Under the pieces are notes generated by a model. The model made no database searches. It was given only the letters and a program-made list of their open reading frames with translations, and was not told the origin of the DNA. A program made the position numbers and the translations under genes. From positions 1 through 55,926 of the forward strand of contig JAKITT010000011.1 in assembly GCA_021647945.1 (NCBI GenBank): a stretch of 55,926 nt of DNA, given 5' to 3'. Positions 28,671 to 37,868 of the stretch are shown here, piece by piece (within the stretch, counting starts at the first letter, position 1; each line of letters opens with the position of its first letter). The DNA comes from Candidatus Polarisedimenticolaceae bacterium (GTDB lineage: Bacteria > Pseudomonadota > Gammaproteobacteria > Chromatiales > Chromatiaceae).

Positions 28671-29389
28671 GTATCTAGCCATACACAATCCCAATGTGGG
28701 TAGTCTTTGATTGACTTAACCAAGCCTGCACGCAGCGGGTTGGCTACGATATAGCGCGCGATGGCGACCAGGTCTTCCTCTTTACGAATGGCTCGGTCAT
28801 GCAAGTGAGTCTTTGATCTCATGATACAAAACGGGACATCCCAGTCACCCTTTTGCAATCGATCTTCGACAGCTTTTATGCCCTGGACGTCCTGGTCACT
28901 GGCTCTATGCTACAACTTCGCTCTGCTTGTTGCAGCTCCGTGCCAGCTCCCAACCTGACTCGACGCTGTGTTCGGATGCCTACTTCATATCCCCTCTGGC
29001 GCTCGCGCACGACGGGGATATGGTGCGGCCTCACAGCTACCAGGGACTAACCGCCCTCACTTTGCTCTCCATGGCGGTCAGCGAAAGCCCCGTTGCCATA
29101 ATGAACCGCCTAACTGCTTGCTAATTTGAGATTTAAATTGCTGTACCACCGCAGAGAGTGGACGTTTCCCCCCTAGTTGTAATAGACAATGCAAATGATC
29201 AGGCATCACCACAAAGCAGAGGCAGGTAAACAGCTTCTTGTCGTGCTGATTTTTCAGTACGTTTATTGCTATACGCGCAGTATTGAAGTCGGTAAATAGT
29301 GGTTGTCGGTTAGTGGTAACCGTTGTGATGCAGTAAATTTGTCCTGGGGTCGAGTGTCTGCCTTTTCTCAAATGGCATCCATGCGCCAT
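28667..29389 (-). pseudogene. REP-associated tyrosine transposase (RAYT), interrupted
   Basis: The reading frame is in two parts. The N-terminal part (29084-29389) has the HUH motif in VVMPDHLHCLLQL and ends LWQRGF. The C-terminal part (28667-28801) starts HDRAIRKEEDLVAIARYI, has the catalytic Tyr in IARYIVANPLRAGLV, and ends at a TAG inside a REP. Joining them at 'GF|HDRA' gives a complete Y1 transposase of about 146 aa with no lost residue. The break is a clean insertion of about 281 bp (28802-29082). Flanked by two identical REP pairs, the usual RAYT arrangement. Confidence 0.88.
28802..29082 (-). mobile_element. Structured non-coding element, copy B, inserted in RAYT
   Basis: On the minus strand it begins GCTGACCGCCATGGAGAGCA and continues GGGCGGTTAGTCCC. 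It has a perfect 9-bp stem CATATCCCC/GGGGATATG, then a stem GCTGCAAC/GTTGTAGC inside CTGG/CCAG, and an end block CTGTCGAAGATCGATTG, AAAGGGTGACTGGGA, ATCATGAGATCAAAGACTC. No ORF. It splits RAYT cleanly; the bases after the element are ATGA (with one ambiguous C). Closely matched by copy C at 55392-55675. HEARO/omega-RNA elements are described as about 200-300 nt and inserted next to ATGA or GTGA, which fits, but I cannot test homology. Confidence 0.75.
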
Positions 29390-29412
29390 GATAAAATCCT
29401 TTTAGATTATAT

Positions 29413-29491
29413 GTAGGAGCCTGCCCTGCAGGCGATGAGCTTTAGGATGAAATTTGTCGTAAACCCATTCGCCTGCAGGGCAGGCTCCTAC
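29413..29491. repeat. REP pair (BIME), right of RAYT
   Basis: Units at 29413-29435 and 29469-29491, identical in sequence and spacing (79 bp overall) to the pair at 28592-28670, with a different spacer. It separates the RAYT start from the serB stop (7 bp away) and may act as a transcription terminator or mRNA-stabilising hairpin for serB. Confidence 0.9.
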
Positions 29492-29497
29492 CATTGT

Positions 29498-30712
29498 TTA
29501 ATGGCTGACTTCACGGTCTCGGACACCGAGTAGGTAGAGTACGCCATCCAGACCTAGTGTGGAGATGGCGTGCTGGGCATTCTCACGCACCACGGGTTTG
29601 GCATGAAAGGCAACACCAAGTCCAGCTAGTGCGAGCATCGGAAGGTCGTTGGCACCATCACCCACGGCGATGGTCTGTTGCATGCTGATGCCCATCTCGT
29701 CGGCCATCTCCTGCAAAAACTCAGCCTTTTTTGTCCCATCAACAATCACACCCTTCACCTCGCCGGTGAGCTGCCCATCTTCGATATCGAGTCTGTTTGC
29801 GCGGATAAAATCGATGCCTAACTTCTTCTGTAGATGCTCAGCAAAGTAGGTGAAACCGCCTGAGAGAATGCCCACGGTATAGCCGAGGCTTTTTAGGGTG
29901 GAGATCAGGCGGGCCGCCCCTTCGGTGATGGGCAGAGTTTCAGCGATGCCTTTCAGAACCGACTCATCCAGCCCTTTGAGCAGCCCCATGCGGCGGCGGA
30001 AGCTCTCTTGGAAATCGATCTCTCCGCGCATGGCAGATTCGGTGATGGCGATCACCTGATCACCAATGCCTGCTGCCTTGGCCAGCTCATCAATCACCTC
30101 GACCTGGATCAGGGTTGAGTCCATATCGAAGACGATCAAACGTCGATTGCGGCGGTAGAGATCATCCTCCTGGAAGGCGATATCGACCTCTTCGTCGGTG
30201 GTGATCTCTAGTAGGTCTTCACGCAGTTGGGCCACGTTAGCCACTTCTCCGCGTAGGCTGAACTCGACGCAGGTACGACGGTGCTGGTTGCCATCCTGTA
30301 GTGAGAAACGGCCAGAGAGGCGGTTGATTTTGTCGATATTAAGGTGATGATTGGCCACCACCTTGCTAACCCGTGAGATATTGTGTGCGGTCAGTTTGCG
30401 CCCCAGCATGGTGACGATATAACGTGGTTTGCCTTGTAGATTGACCCACTCTTCATACTGCGCATCATCAATCGCGGTGAAGTTGGCTGTTAGACCAAGC
30501 CGATCAATTTCAGATTGTAGCTCTTTTATCACCGGTGTTGAGTCAGTTGTATCTGGCACCTCAATCAGCATGCCGAGTGAGAAGTGATCATGGATCACCG
30601 CCTGACCAATATCGAGGATGTTGACGCCGTGCTGAGTCAGCACATCGGAGAGTGAGGCGACAAGACCTGAGTGGTCCTCCCCCGTGACATTTAGCAGGAT
30701 TATTTCACGCAT
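29498..30712 (-). CDS. serB: Phosphoserine phosphatase with N-terminal ACT domains
   Basis: 404 aa. Residues 1-170 hold two ACT-like domains (first: LLNVTGEDHSGLVASLSDVL). The HAD domain follows: motif I VFDMDSTLIQVEVIDELA with nucleophile and acid Asp, motif II SGGFTYFAEHL, motif III Lys, and motif IV GDGANDLPMLALAGLGVAFHAKP. It makes L-serine from phosphoserine, the last biosynthetic step. The two-ACT form is longer than the E. coli enzyme (322 aa) and resembles the Pseudomonas/mycobacterial type, where serine can regulate through the ACT domains. Single gene on the minus strand. Confidence 0.96.
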   Translation of the reverse strand: MREIILLNVTGEDHSGLVASLSDVLTQHGVNILDIGQAVIHDHFSLGMLIEVPDTTDSTPVIKELQSEIDRLGLTANFTAIDDAQYEEWVNLQGKPRYIVTMLGRKLTAHNISRVSKVVANHHLNIDKINRLSGRFSLQDGNQHRRTCVEFSLRGEVANVAQLREDLLEITTDEEVDIAFQEDDLYRRNRRLIVFDMDSTLIQVEVIDELAKAAGIGDQVIAITESAMRGEIDFQESFRRRMGLLKGLDESVLKGIAETLPITEGAARLISTLKSLGYTVGILSGGFTYFAEHLQKKLGIDFIRANRLDIEDGQLTGEVKGVIVDGTKKAEFLQEMADEMGISMQQTIAVGDGANDLPMLALAGLGVAFHAKPVVRENAQHAISTLGLDGVLYLLGVRDREVSH

Positions 30713-30789
30713 CTGTTTCTGAACTCTTAACGAGGGTGGGCAGTAAACCGCCTATTGTAAACCGGAACTGCTCACAGAATCACATTGTC

Positions 30790-31245
30790 TCAAACCTGTC
30801 GACTGGTATGGCCCACCTTGGGTGCCTCTTCAACTTTACATTCAGTGAAGGTGTATGGCTCTGGTCCTGGCTCCTCTCCTGCTTTACTGGTCTGCACAAA
30901 ACGGATGCAGTCGGTTTTATAAAATTCATAGGAGTAGATATAGGGCTTTTCGTCCTCTTTTGGGTTGACCTCATGGAAGTGCCCCTTCTCATCCCACCAT
31001 TTGCCGATATCGACAAACTCTTTGATCTCTCCATCACTGAATTTGTAACCAAAGAAGGTGACATACTCGCCATCACGCGTTCTGATTTGACGCCACTTTT
31101 TGACTGTGCCATCCGCCTCAACAGTTTCTCCCTCCCAAATCCCCAATAGTTTTGAGATGGGTGGGTGGCCAAGGTTTTTATTGCTGGCGCAGCCGACGAC
31201 GCTTAACAGCGTCAGGGCTGCTAGTAGAAAGCGCATTTTAATCAT
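30790..31245 (-). CDS. Lipoprotein of unknown function
   Basis: 151 aa. Lipobox VVGC after a short hydrophobic stretch, then about 130 residues with a WEGE...D(G)...KKW pattern and regular beta alternation, reminiscent of a small lipocalin-like barrel, but I do not recognise a family. It starts on the base after the ChaN-like stop (TAG-ATG) with GGAG in the upstream gene, so the two are co-translated. An in-frame ATG three codons later would also work. Confidence 0.7.
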   Translation of the reverse strand: MIKMRFLLAALTLLSVVGCASNKNLGHPPISKLLGIWEGETVEADGTVKKWRQIRTRDGEYVTFFGYKFSDGEIKEFVDIGKWWDEKGHFHEVNPKEDEKPYIYSYEFYKTDCIRFVQTSKAGEEPGPEPYTFTECKVEEAPKVGHTSRQV

Positions 31246-32418
31246 CTACTTAAGCTCCACGGTGAACTCTAAAACACGGTCGCTGAGGAAGAGGCTTTTA
31301 CGCTGCACTTTGACCTCAACTTCCTCCCCCGGTTTTTTATCGATAAGGATATTTTTTAGCGCACCATAGCTCGCTATCACTTGGCCGTTGAGTTCGATGA
31401 TTTTATCTTCGACGGCCATACCGACCTCTTCAGCATGACTCCCCTCGCTGAATTTGGTTATTTTTATTACGTTATCATCTGTATCAAGGTAGACGCCCAG
31501 CATGCCGTGGCGTTCGATATGTTGTGGATCTGTTGCGACCAGATAGTCACCGAGATCTTTGCTGAGATAGTTGCCGCCACTGTTGATCAGCAGTGCCGAT
31601 GAGAGTGGTGTGCGACGTTCCAAGCGATCTGGAATGCCCATGCGGTAGGCGAGGTGGCCGGTTCCGGCCAGCAGTACCATATGTCCATCAGGGTTGCTCT
31701 TGAAGTGTTCGGCGGCGCGTTCGGCCATCCCCTCATCCCAAATCAGTTGTGCTTCGATGAAGAACTCCAAGCTGCGTTTGTCAGAGTGGGGGTGCTGTTC
31801 GAAGATCTCTTTCAGTTGATTGTTGTAGCGCTCATTGTCGCGATCAATCTCCTGTGGCAGCTTCTCTTTCTGCGCCTCGGTCAGTGCTTCCGTTCCTTCA
31901 GAGGCCACTTTACGGGTGATCTCTTTCTCGATATTGAGGGCGATTATTGGGATGCCGTTGTCACGGGCAAAGCGAAGTATTGGGCGATAGAGGCGGTAGT
32001 CAAAACGCCAGCGGTCAAAATATTCACTCTCGGCAATAAATGCGACCTCATCAATCTCGCCAGAGATGTAGCGATCCAATGCACCTTGGTAGGGCTGAAA
32101 GAACTGCTCCATCGCCAGCACCACATCAGGGTGTTTGGCATACATTGCTTTGAGTACGGCTAGTTGGGTGAGGTGGTGGTCATAACGGTCATGCGACTCA
32201 CTGACGTAGATCAACTGATTTTCAGTCACTCTCTCCAGCAGCTGTTCCATGTCAAAGAGTAAGCTGAGATCGACGACTCTAGCCTCCGGCATTACAATCT
32301 CATCCTCAGTTGTCGGCCTATCGGCCTGCTCTTCAGCTGAGATTGAACCTGCACAAAAGAGTGCTAATACTGCAAAACCACAAATCAGTGGTTCACTCCA
32401 CCTGCTAATCTTTGTCAA
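31246..32418 (-). CDS. ChaN-like (Tiki/TraB superfamily) protein with C-terminal PDZ domain
   Basis: Signal peptide at residues 1-28. The ChaN/DUF399 domain spans about 45-275: 'LIYVSESHDRYDHHLTQLAVL' near the start, then 'VLAMEQFFQPYQGALDRYISGEID' and 'GHMVLLAGTGHLAYRMGIP' near the end. ChaN proteins bind haem in Campylobacter; the wider fold includes metalloproteases. A PDZ domain closes the protein at about 290-390 (HGMLGVYLDTDD...GSHAEEVGMAVEDKIIELNG). It precedes a small lipoprotein in a two-gene operon. Role in haem or metal handling is inferred from family only. Confidence 0.82.
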   Translation of the reverse strand: MTKISRWSEPLICGFAVLALFCAGSISAEEQADRPTTEDEIVMPEARVVDLSLLFDMEQLLERVTENQLIYVSESHDRYDHHLTQLAVLKAMYAKHPDVVLAMEQFFQPYQGALDRYISGEIDEVAFIAESEYFDRWRFDYRLYRPILRFARDNGIPIIALNIEKEITRKVASEGTEALTEAQKEKLPQEIDRDNERYNNQLKEIFEQHPHSDKRSLEFFIEAQLIWDEGMAERAAEHFKSNPDGHMVLLAGTGHLAYRMGIPDRLERRTPLSSALLINSGGNYLSKDLGDYLVATDPQHIERHGMLGVYLDTDDNVIKITKFSEGSHAEEVGMAVEDKIIELNGQVIASYGALKNILIDKKPGEEVEVKVQRKSLFLSDRVLEFTVELK

Positions 32419-32555
32419 AATAGACCCCTCTTAAATCTGTTGTTAATGGGCACCTCTATTAATTCATGAATGAGCATATTTTGAATCTCAATCTGTCTCA
32501 CCCAGAATAAATAGAGGTAGCCTAATGCTTACCGCGAAATCATTGGATACTAACT

Positions 32556-34673
32556 ATGCCGATACGTTCCCTATCTGTTGTGCTGCTCTTCTTGCTGCCG
32601 TTGATCAGCCATGCCAGTGTGACGATTGATCATAAAATTCAGGTCAAGCTGCAACCTGAGAGTGGCCAGCTTGAGGTGAGTGACCAGCTCACGCTGCCCT
32701 CTGCGGGGGAGTGGTATTTCAAGATTCATGCAGGTCTCAATCCACAGGTTGATGGTGATCAGGCGAAACTTGAACGGGTCAAGAGTGAGCAAGCTGCTGT
32801 GCCGGTTGAGACCTACCGTCTCACTCTAGCACAGCAACATCAAGTGACGATTCGCTACCAGGGGAGAATCCAGCACCCGTTGCAAGTGCTGGCCGAAAGC
32901 CCAGGGCGTGAGCGCCCCGTCTCACCGGGTGATATCAGCAGTGAGGGGGTTTTTCTCAGTACCTCAGCCGCTTGGTATCCGCAATTTACAGAGAGTTTGC
33001 AGCAGTATAGATTAGAGGTTGATCTGCCACAGGGTTGGCTGGCGGTGAGCCAGGGTGATGGGCCAAATCGCACTGAAAAGTCCGGGCGCGTCAGTGTCGT
33101 CTGGCAGACCCAGCAACCGCAGGATGATATCTATCTGATTGCAGCCCCTTTCCAACTCTACCAGCAGCAGGGAGGGGAGATCGACCTACAGGTCTATCTG
33201 CGATCCAACGATGATGCGCTGGCAAAACGCTATCTGGATGTCACACAGGGCTATATTGACCTCTACCAGCGGTTGATCGGCCCCTACCCCTACAGCAAAT
33301 TCGCGATGGTGGAGAACTTCTGGCAGAGTGGTTATGGCATGCCCTCTTTTACCCTGTTGGGCTCACGTGTTATCCGTCTTCCCTTTATCCTCTACACCTC
33401 CTATCCGCATGAGATTCTGCACAATTGGTGGGGTAACGGTGTCTATACCGATTATGAGAAGGGTAACTGGAGTGAGGGGCTGACCAGCTATCTGGCCGAC
33501 CATCTACTCAAGGAGCAGCGTGGTCAGGGTGAGGCCTACCGGCGTGATGGTTTGCAGCGTTTTCAGGATTATGTGCGTAGCGGTAATGACTTTCCGTTGG
33601 TTGAATTTCGTGGTCGTCACTCGGTTGCCAGTCAAGCGGTGGGTTATGATAAGAGCCTGATGCTCTACCACATGCTGCGACGTGAGTTGGGCGATAAAAC
33701 CTTCATTGAGGGGTTGCGCCGGTTCTACCGAGAGAACCGCTTCAGACGTGCCAGTTATGCGGATCTACAACGGGCGTTTGAAACGGTGGGTGAGCGATCA
33801 CTACAGACGTTTTTCAAGCAGTGGACACAACGTACTGGTGCGCCAGGGCTTGAACTCGGTCGGCCTGAAGTGACTACTGACGGTGAGGGTTATCGACTCA
33901 CTGCTCGGTTGAAACAGACACAAGCAGCGCCGCCATTTGATCTGTTGGTGCCGATAGTGGTCTATCTGGCAGAGAGTCAGCCAGCACTGCAAATTAGTCG
34001 GCGTATGAGCGGTCGCACGCTTGATCTTGATCTTAAGCTGCCTACGAGGCCTGTCAGAATAGATATTGATCCCCATTATGATCTTTTCCGGCAGCTGCAT
34101 CCAGAGGAGTCCCCGGCCAGCCTCAGCAAATTGTTTGGTGCCAAGCGGGTGATCATCGTGCTGCCAGCTCAGGCGGCTGCCGCAGAGCGACAGGCCTATC
34201 AAATGTTGGCAGCAGAGTGGGCAAAGGGGTATCCAGAGGCGTCGATAGTTGAAGATAGTGAGTTGGCGTCGCTGCCGGATGATCGACCCGTCTGGCTATT
34301 GGGCTGGCAGAACCGCTTTCGTGGAGAGTTCTCTGAGCAGCTGCCAAAAAGCCAGGCGCTGCTTTCAGATAAGCGCCTCAAAAACGATAACAAAGATTAC
34401 GATAAAAATGGCCACAGCGTGGTCATCGCCAGTAAGCGAGCCAATGGCCTGCCTATTGCCTGGATTGGTGCAGAGAGCGCTAAGGCCACTGCTGGGCTGA
34501 TTAGAAAACTGCCGCACTACAGTAAATATGGTCTATTGATCTTTACCGGTGATCGTCCCACCATTCAGGTTAAACAGCAGTGGCGTATTGAACGCTCGCC
34601 ATTACGTCAACCTCTGCTTGATGGGGCCTCTGTAGAGGTGGTCAAACCGGTCTCTTTGTTACAGGCACTGTGA
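32556..34673 (+). CDS. M1-family-like zinc metallopeptidase
   Basis: 705 aa with signal peptide at residues 1-20 (VVLLFLLPLISHA). An N-terminal beta domain is followed by the gluzincin catalytic domain: H285-E-I-L-H289 in PHEILHNWWGN, and the third zinc ligand Glu in NWSEGLTSYLADH, 19 residues further on, as in M1 peptidases. The GAMEN-like motif is replaced by GYGMPSF, so substrate handling differs from classical aminopeptidase N. The C-terminal 180 residues are a separate alpha/beta region. Exported, probably periplasmic. It converges with the CheY-like gene, 17 bp apart. Confidence 0.85.
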   Translation: MPIRSLSVVLLFLLPLISHASVTIDHKIQVKLQPESGQLEVSDQLTLPSAGEWYFKIHAGLNPQVDGDQAKLERVKSEQAAVPVETYRLTLAQQHQVTIRYQGRIQHPLQVLAESPGRERPVSPGDISSEGVFLSTSAAWYPQFTESLQQYRLEVDLPQGWLAVSQGDGPNRTEKSGRVSVVWQTQQPQDDIYLIAAPFQLYQQQGGEIDLQVYLRSNDDALAKRYLDVTQGYIDLYQRLIGPYPYSKFAMVENFWQSGYGMPSFTLLGSRVIRLPFILYTSYPHEILHNWWGNGVYTDYEKGNWSEGLTSYLADHLLKEQRGQGEAYRRDGLQRFQDYVRSGNDFPLVEFRGRHSVASQAVGYDKSLMLYHMLRRELGDKTFIEGLRRFYRENRFRRASYADLQRAFETVGERSLQTFFKQWTQRTGAPGLELGRPEVTTDGEGYRLTARLKQTQAAPPFDLLVPIVVYLAESQPALQISRRMSGRTLDLDLKLPTRPVRIDIDPHYDLFRQLHPEESPASLSKLFGAKRVIIVLPAQAAAAERQAYQMLAAEWAKGYPEASIVEDSELASLPDDRPVWLLGWQNRFRGEFSEQLPKSQALLSDKRLKNDNKDYDKNGHSVVIASKRANGLPIAWIGAESAKATAGLIRKLPHYSKYGLLIFTGDRPTIQVKQQWRIERSPLRQPLLDGASVEVVKPVSLLQAL

Positions 34674-34690
34674 GCTAATCAGAAGGCTTC

Positions 34691-35083
34691 TTAAGATCTT
34701 GCAGGGACAACATGCCCCGCTCTGGCGAGGCTTGATGTGACCGCTTTGACCAGTCGGTCTGGATCAAATGGTTTTTGCAGCCAGCCGTTGGCCCCCATTC
34801 GTTTGGCCTTATCTTTTTTGAAATCGGCACTCTCGGTGGTCAGCATGATGATGGGGATGGTGGCAAATGTATCCAATCGACGAAGTTTACTCACTAGGCT
34901 AATGCCATTCATATTGGGCATGTTGATGTCGGTTAGAACAAGATCAAATGAGTTTTCGCGTGCGATGCTCATCGCCTCAATGCCATCCTCTGCAATAACG
35001 ACCTCGTGACCTTCACCCTCAAGTACACTTTTGACCAGCTCTCGCATCACTCTTTGGTCATCTACTGCCAATATTCGAGCCAT
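34691..35083 (-). CDS. CheY-like single-domain response regulator
   Basis: 130 aa, a receiver domain only. D8-D9 acidic pocket, phospho-acceptor D52 in LVLTDINMPNMNG, Thr in IIMLTTES, Lys in GWLQKPFDPDRL. No output domain, so it must act by protein contact (chemotaxis, phosphorelay). No kinase or chemotaxis gene is adjacent, so its partner is unknown. Start codon has a moderate purine-rich site (GAGAGAT). Confidence 0.9.
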   Translation of the reverse strand: MARILAVDDQRVMRELVKSVLEGEGHEVVIAEDGIEAMSIARENSFDLVLTDINMPNMNGISLVSKLRRLDTFATIPIIMLTTESADFKKDKAKRMGANGWLQKPFDPDRLVKAVTSSLARAGHVVPARS

Positions 35084-35289
35084 CTCTATCTCTCCATATA
35101 GTCCATTAAACGTTTAGATAAAGCTTTATCGACCACCATTGAGGAGACTTAAATAGTGCCAATAATGCGCTGTGTTGAAAGATATTGGTCTGACTTCCGG
35201 TCTTTTTTACTGAGGAGGCTTTGTGTCCCAGTCATGATTTGTCGGAAAATGCCTTAAGAGTCAGTCAATAATTATAGAGGGAATTTCAT

Positions 35290-35565
35290 ATGTGTAGCGC
35301 ACCAAAAGGCCGTACCTCAGTAAGAAAAATCACCTGCAGCACTCTCATGGATGGTATGGAGTATGCTGAATATGCGGCGATGATCTGTCGTTCAAATGCA
35401 GGTATTGCTCGCAGAGAGGAGGAGCGAGCACATTTAAGAAAGAGCAGGGAAGCGCTCTCAAATCTGCAGCACAAGCCGCGCCGCATTAAGACCAAGGGTG
35501 TGGTGCGGAGGAAAAACTCTTTTTTATCTGAGTTGCGTAGAGCTATTTATAGCTTATTTATGTGA
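35290..35565 (+). CDS. Small basic protein of unknown function
   Basis: 91 aa, rich in Arg/Lys (KPRRIKTKGVVRRKNSF), with three Cys in the first 35 residues. A good AGAGGGA site lies 9 bases before the ATG, and codon use looks like the neighbours. No family recognised. It stands alone between the divergent CheY-like gene and the convergent DUF1566 gene. Confidence 0.5.
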   Translation: MCSAPKGRTSVRKITCSTLMDGMEYAEYAAMICRSNAGIARREEERAHLRKSREALSNLQHKPRRIKTKGVVRRKNSFLSELRRAIYSLFM

Positions 35566-35620
35566 CTCCACACCATCGATAGTGCGGTTTTCACAACCCC
35601 CCGTAAACACCTCTTAACGA

Positions 35621-36205
35621 CTACTTGCTTGAAGAGAGTTTTTTCCACCAATAAGGCTGACTCTTGTCGATGGGAATAGGTTCCGCTTCCTGTTCGACGG
35701 CAGTGCGTACCATGCGCAGTGTATAGGTACGGTTACCCCATATATGGCCCGATTTCCCCGTGTTGAAATGGACATACCAGGAGAAGTGTTTGTGTTGCTT
35801 ATTAGGTGAGGTGATCCAGACAAAGCTATTGGGGGTGTTAGGAAATATCTCAAGATCAATGGAGGGTGATTTGCACCCCTCTTTCAGGAGTGAGCTTAGC
35901 TCTTCAACTGAGGGGAAGCGCCAGTTTGAATAGCCATCTAATTTATCCTCATTGGCGATACGGAGTTGTAACATTGCATTGGTTTTCGTCAGTTTACTTG
36001 CGGTGCCTGATGAGCAGTTTACCCCCTCTATCCCTGCCAGACAGCGCTGCCACATTAGGCCGGTGGTGATATCGAGTACTGTGCCATCTTCACCAACGGT
36101 GAAACGACTCTTATCCGTGCCGGCGGCTGTGGTCTCTGTGCATTTTTGGGCCCATGCGGATGTACTTAATAGAAGAGCCATAGTGATCGTTATATAGCGT
36201 AGCAT
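35621..36205 (-). CDS. Exported DUF1566 (Lcl C-terminal-like) protein
   Basis: Start set at MLRYITITM (36205), preceded by GGGAGG; a longer reading to 36241 lacks a site. Signal peptide at residues 1-20 (LLLSTSAWA). The mature protein has the DUF1566 pattern: 'FTVGEDGTVLDITTGLMWQRC', 'NWRFPSVEELSSLL', 'FPNTPNSFVWITSP' and 'YTLRMVR', repeated W/aromatic motifs typical of this carbohydrate-binding-like fold. Often found in surface or pilus-associated proteins. Single gene. Confidence 0.85.
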   Translation of the reverse strand: MLRYITITMALLLSTSAWAQKCTETTAAGTDKSRFTVGEDGTVLDITTGLMWQRCLAGIEGVNCSSGTASKLTKTNAMLQLRIANEDKLDGYSNWRFPSVEELSSLLKEGCKSPSIDLEIFPNTPNSFVWITSPNKQHKHFSWYVHFNTGKSGHIWGNRTYTLRMVRTAVEQEAEPIPIDKSQPYWWKKLSSSK

Positions 36206-36422
36206 GCCCACCTCCCAGCATAATATTTGGCGATGTGCCACATTTTGAACGTTGTGGTTTGCTTCTCTCTTATAAGTCTGCTTTTGTTTAAGTTTAGTTG
36301 TAATTGGTACAAACCATTGGATGTAGAGGCGGCAGAAGGGTTATCCCTGGATTTTATCTGGTGATTGAGGGTTGCTTTAGAAGGGGTGGGGATCTCCCTG
36401 TGTGAATGAAAATCCTAAGCTA

Positions 36423-37868
36423 TTAGGGTTGAATTTTACTTGTGGCAGATCGGCCCTGTGTCTGTTTAGTTTCATTGCTTATCTGTTGGCAGGTTCGGGT
36501 GAAATCTGTATACATGGTTTGAGTAAGTGCTACGCCACTGTGCCCATTGTCGGCAAATATTAGCCCTATCGCATGTTGCTGGTTGAATAGTGATGCGATA
36601 AAAAACTCTGGGCTATCCAATAGTGCCATGGTGGATTCTGGAATCAATTTGGCATGTTTTTGTAGTCTCTCTCTATCCATCCAAAGTAGATGTGGTTTGC
36701 GTAGTAACAAGCCAAAGAGATTATCTTGATGGGGGTTGGTGTTGAATTGACGTAGTTTTGAATCGGGCACTTTATCGATCAGCTTGGCTACTTTTAACCT
36801 CTTTCTATCGGCAGATAGTTGAATAAAGACGACTCTCTGCAGCTCGGAACCCTCATGGAGCTGGCGCATCGCACGTGTGATGACGGTCGTGCCGTCAGCC
36901 ACTTTTTTTATTGCTACCTTATTGTTCTGTGTGGTGGTTTTTGGTGTGCTCTTAGGGTCCTTTTTTTGGTTAGCTGTAGGTGGCTTTTTTTCGTCTATCT
37001 TTGTGCTGGTTTTGATCTGTTTTGGTTGGATGAACGGGGGCCAAAATACCAGGTTGTAGGCTGGGCATGCTAGCTGTAAATCGTGGTGGTTCCGTGCTGT
37101 TTCAGCTGCTTGACTGTAGATGTTTGAAGCCACCTCGTCGACGGTTTGTTGGGTCTGTTCGGCCGTCTTATTCAACAGATCCAGCATCTCGTTGCTATAC
37201 CAGTTTTTTGTTGATGCTTGGCTGATGGCAGATGCCAATTTGACACTATTAACCCTTATTTCATCGCTGGGATGAGGCAAGTTCCAGAGAGTTAAAAGTG
37301 CGTGGTTTAGCTGCTCAATTGTGGTTGTTTGAAATATGGTCAGTGACGTTTCAACTCTATTGCTGCCATAACAGGGTAGTTGAGAGACTCTTCGTGCTAT
37401 CTCCGGCTCATACAACCAGAGTGCCATCTCCGCGGTGTGCTCCAGTAGTGTGGCAGTGGCTAGCTCATCGGGGCGGGGGTCTCGACACTGGTGGGCAATA
37501 TATGTCACATAATCAGTGGCATAGAGTATGCGGCTATAGCATTCGGCAAGGGCTTGTTGTTGTGCATTTGACTGCATCTCGTTAAGACGTGGCAGGGCAT
37601 CTAAATGCTCTTCTAGCCAGCTCATGCCTAGCAAGGAGATGGCTTGATTAATGCTGAATATGGGTGTTTTTTTTCTGCTGAGTGTCTGATTGATGGCACG
37701 GAGAATCTGTAGGCTGAAGCCAGGGTCATGCCTGATTATATTGGCTAGTTTGGTGTAGTTGGTTGATTGGGTATGGATGATCTCTTGAATCTGTTTTGCA
37801 CTGCTGGAGAGGATAGGGAAGGGGGCCTCCTGCAGTCGTTTTAGCCAGTCTTGTGATGAGAGGAGCAT
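36423..37868 (-). CDS. HDOD-domain protein with C-terminal GAF-like region
   Basis: 481 aa. The HDOD domain at about 10-240 starts at 'FPILSSSAKQIQEII' and includes the 'LANIIRHDPGFSLQILRAINQ' and 'SINQAISLLGM' patterns. HDOD is an HD-like domain without the catalytic metal site, used in signalling. A Lys/Thr/Pro-rich linker at about 280-320 joins it to a C-terminal domain (about 325-465) that looks GAF-like. Likely a c-di-GMP or stress signalling adaptor, but no partner is visible nearby. Confidence 0.75.
   Translation of the reverse strand: MLLSSQDWLKRLQEAPFPILSSSAKQIQEIIHTQSTNYTKLANIIRHDPGFSLQILRAINQTLSRKKTPIFSINQAISLLGMSWLEEHLDALPRLNEMQSNAQQQALAECYSRILYATDYVTYIAHQCRDPRPDELATATLLEHTAEMALWLYEPEIARRVSQLPCYGSNRVETSLTIFQTTTIEQLNHALLTLWNLPHPSDEIRVNSVKLASAISQASTKNWYSNEMLDLLNKTAEQTQQTVDEVASNIYSQAAETARNHHDLQLACPAYNLVFWPPFIQPKQIKTSTKIDEKKPPTANQKKDPKSTPKTTTQNNKVAIKKVADGTTVITRAMRQLHEGSELQRVVFIQLSADRKRLKVAKLIDKVPDSKLRQFNTNPHQDNLFGLLLRKPHLLWMDRERLQKHAKLIPESTMALLDSPEFFIASLFNQQHAIGLIFADNGHSGVALTQTMYTDFTRTCQQISNETKQTQGRSATSKIQP

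Noticed and set aside
28853..29124. Plus-strand open frames of about 65 aa
   Set aside because: They lie within structured element copy B and have no protein-like composition or ribosome site.
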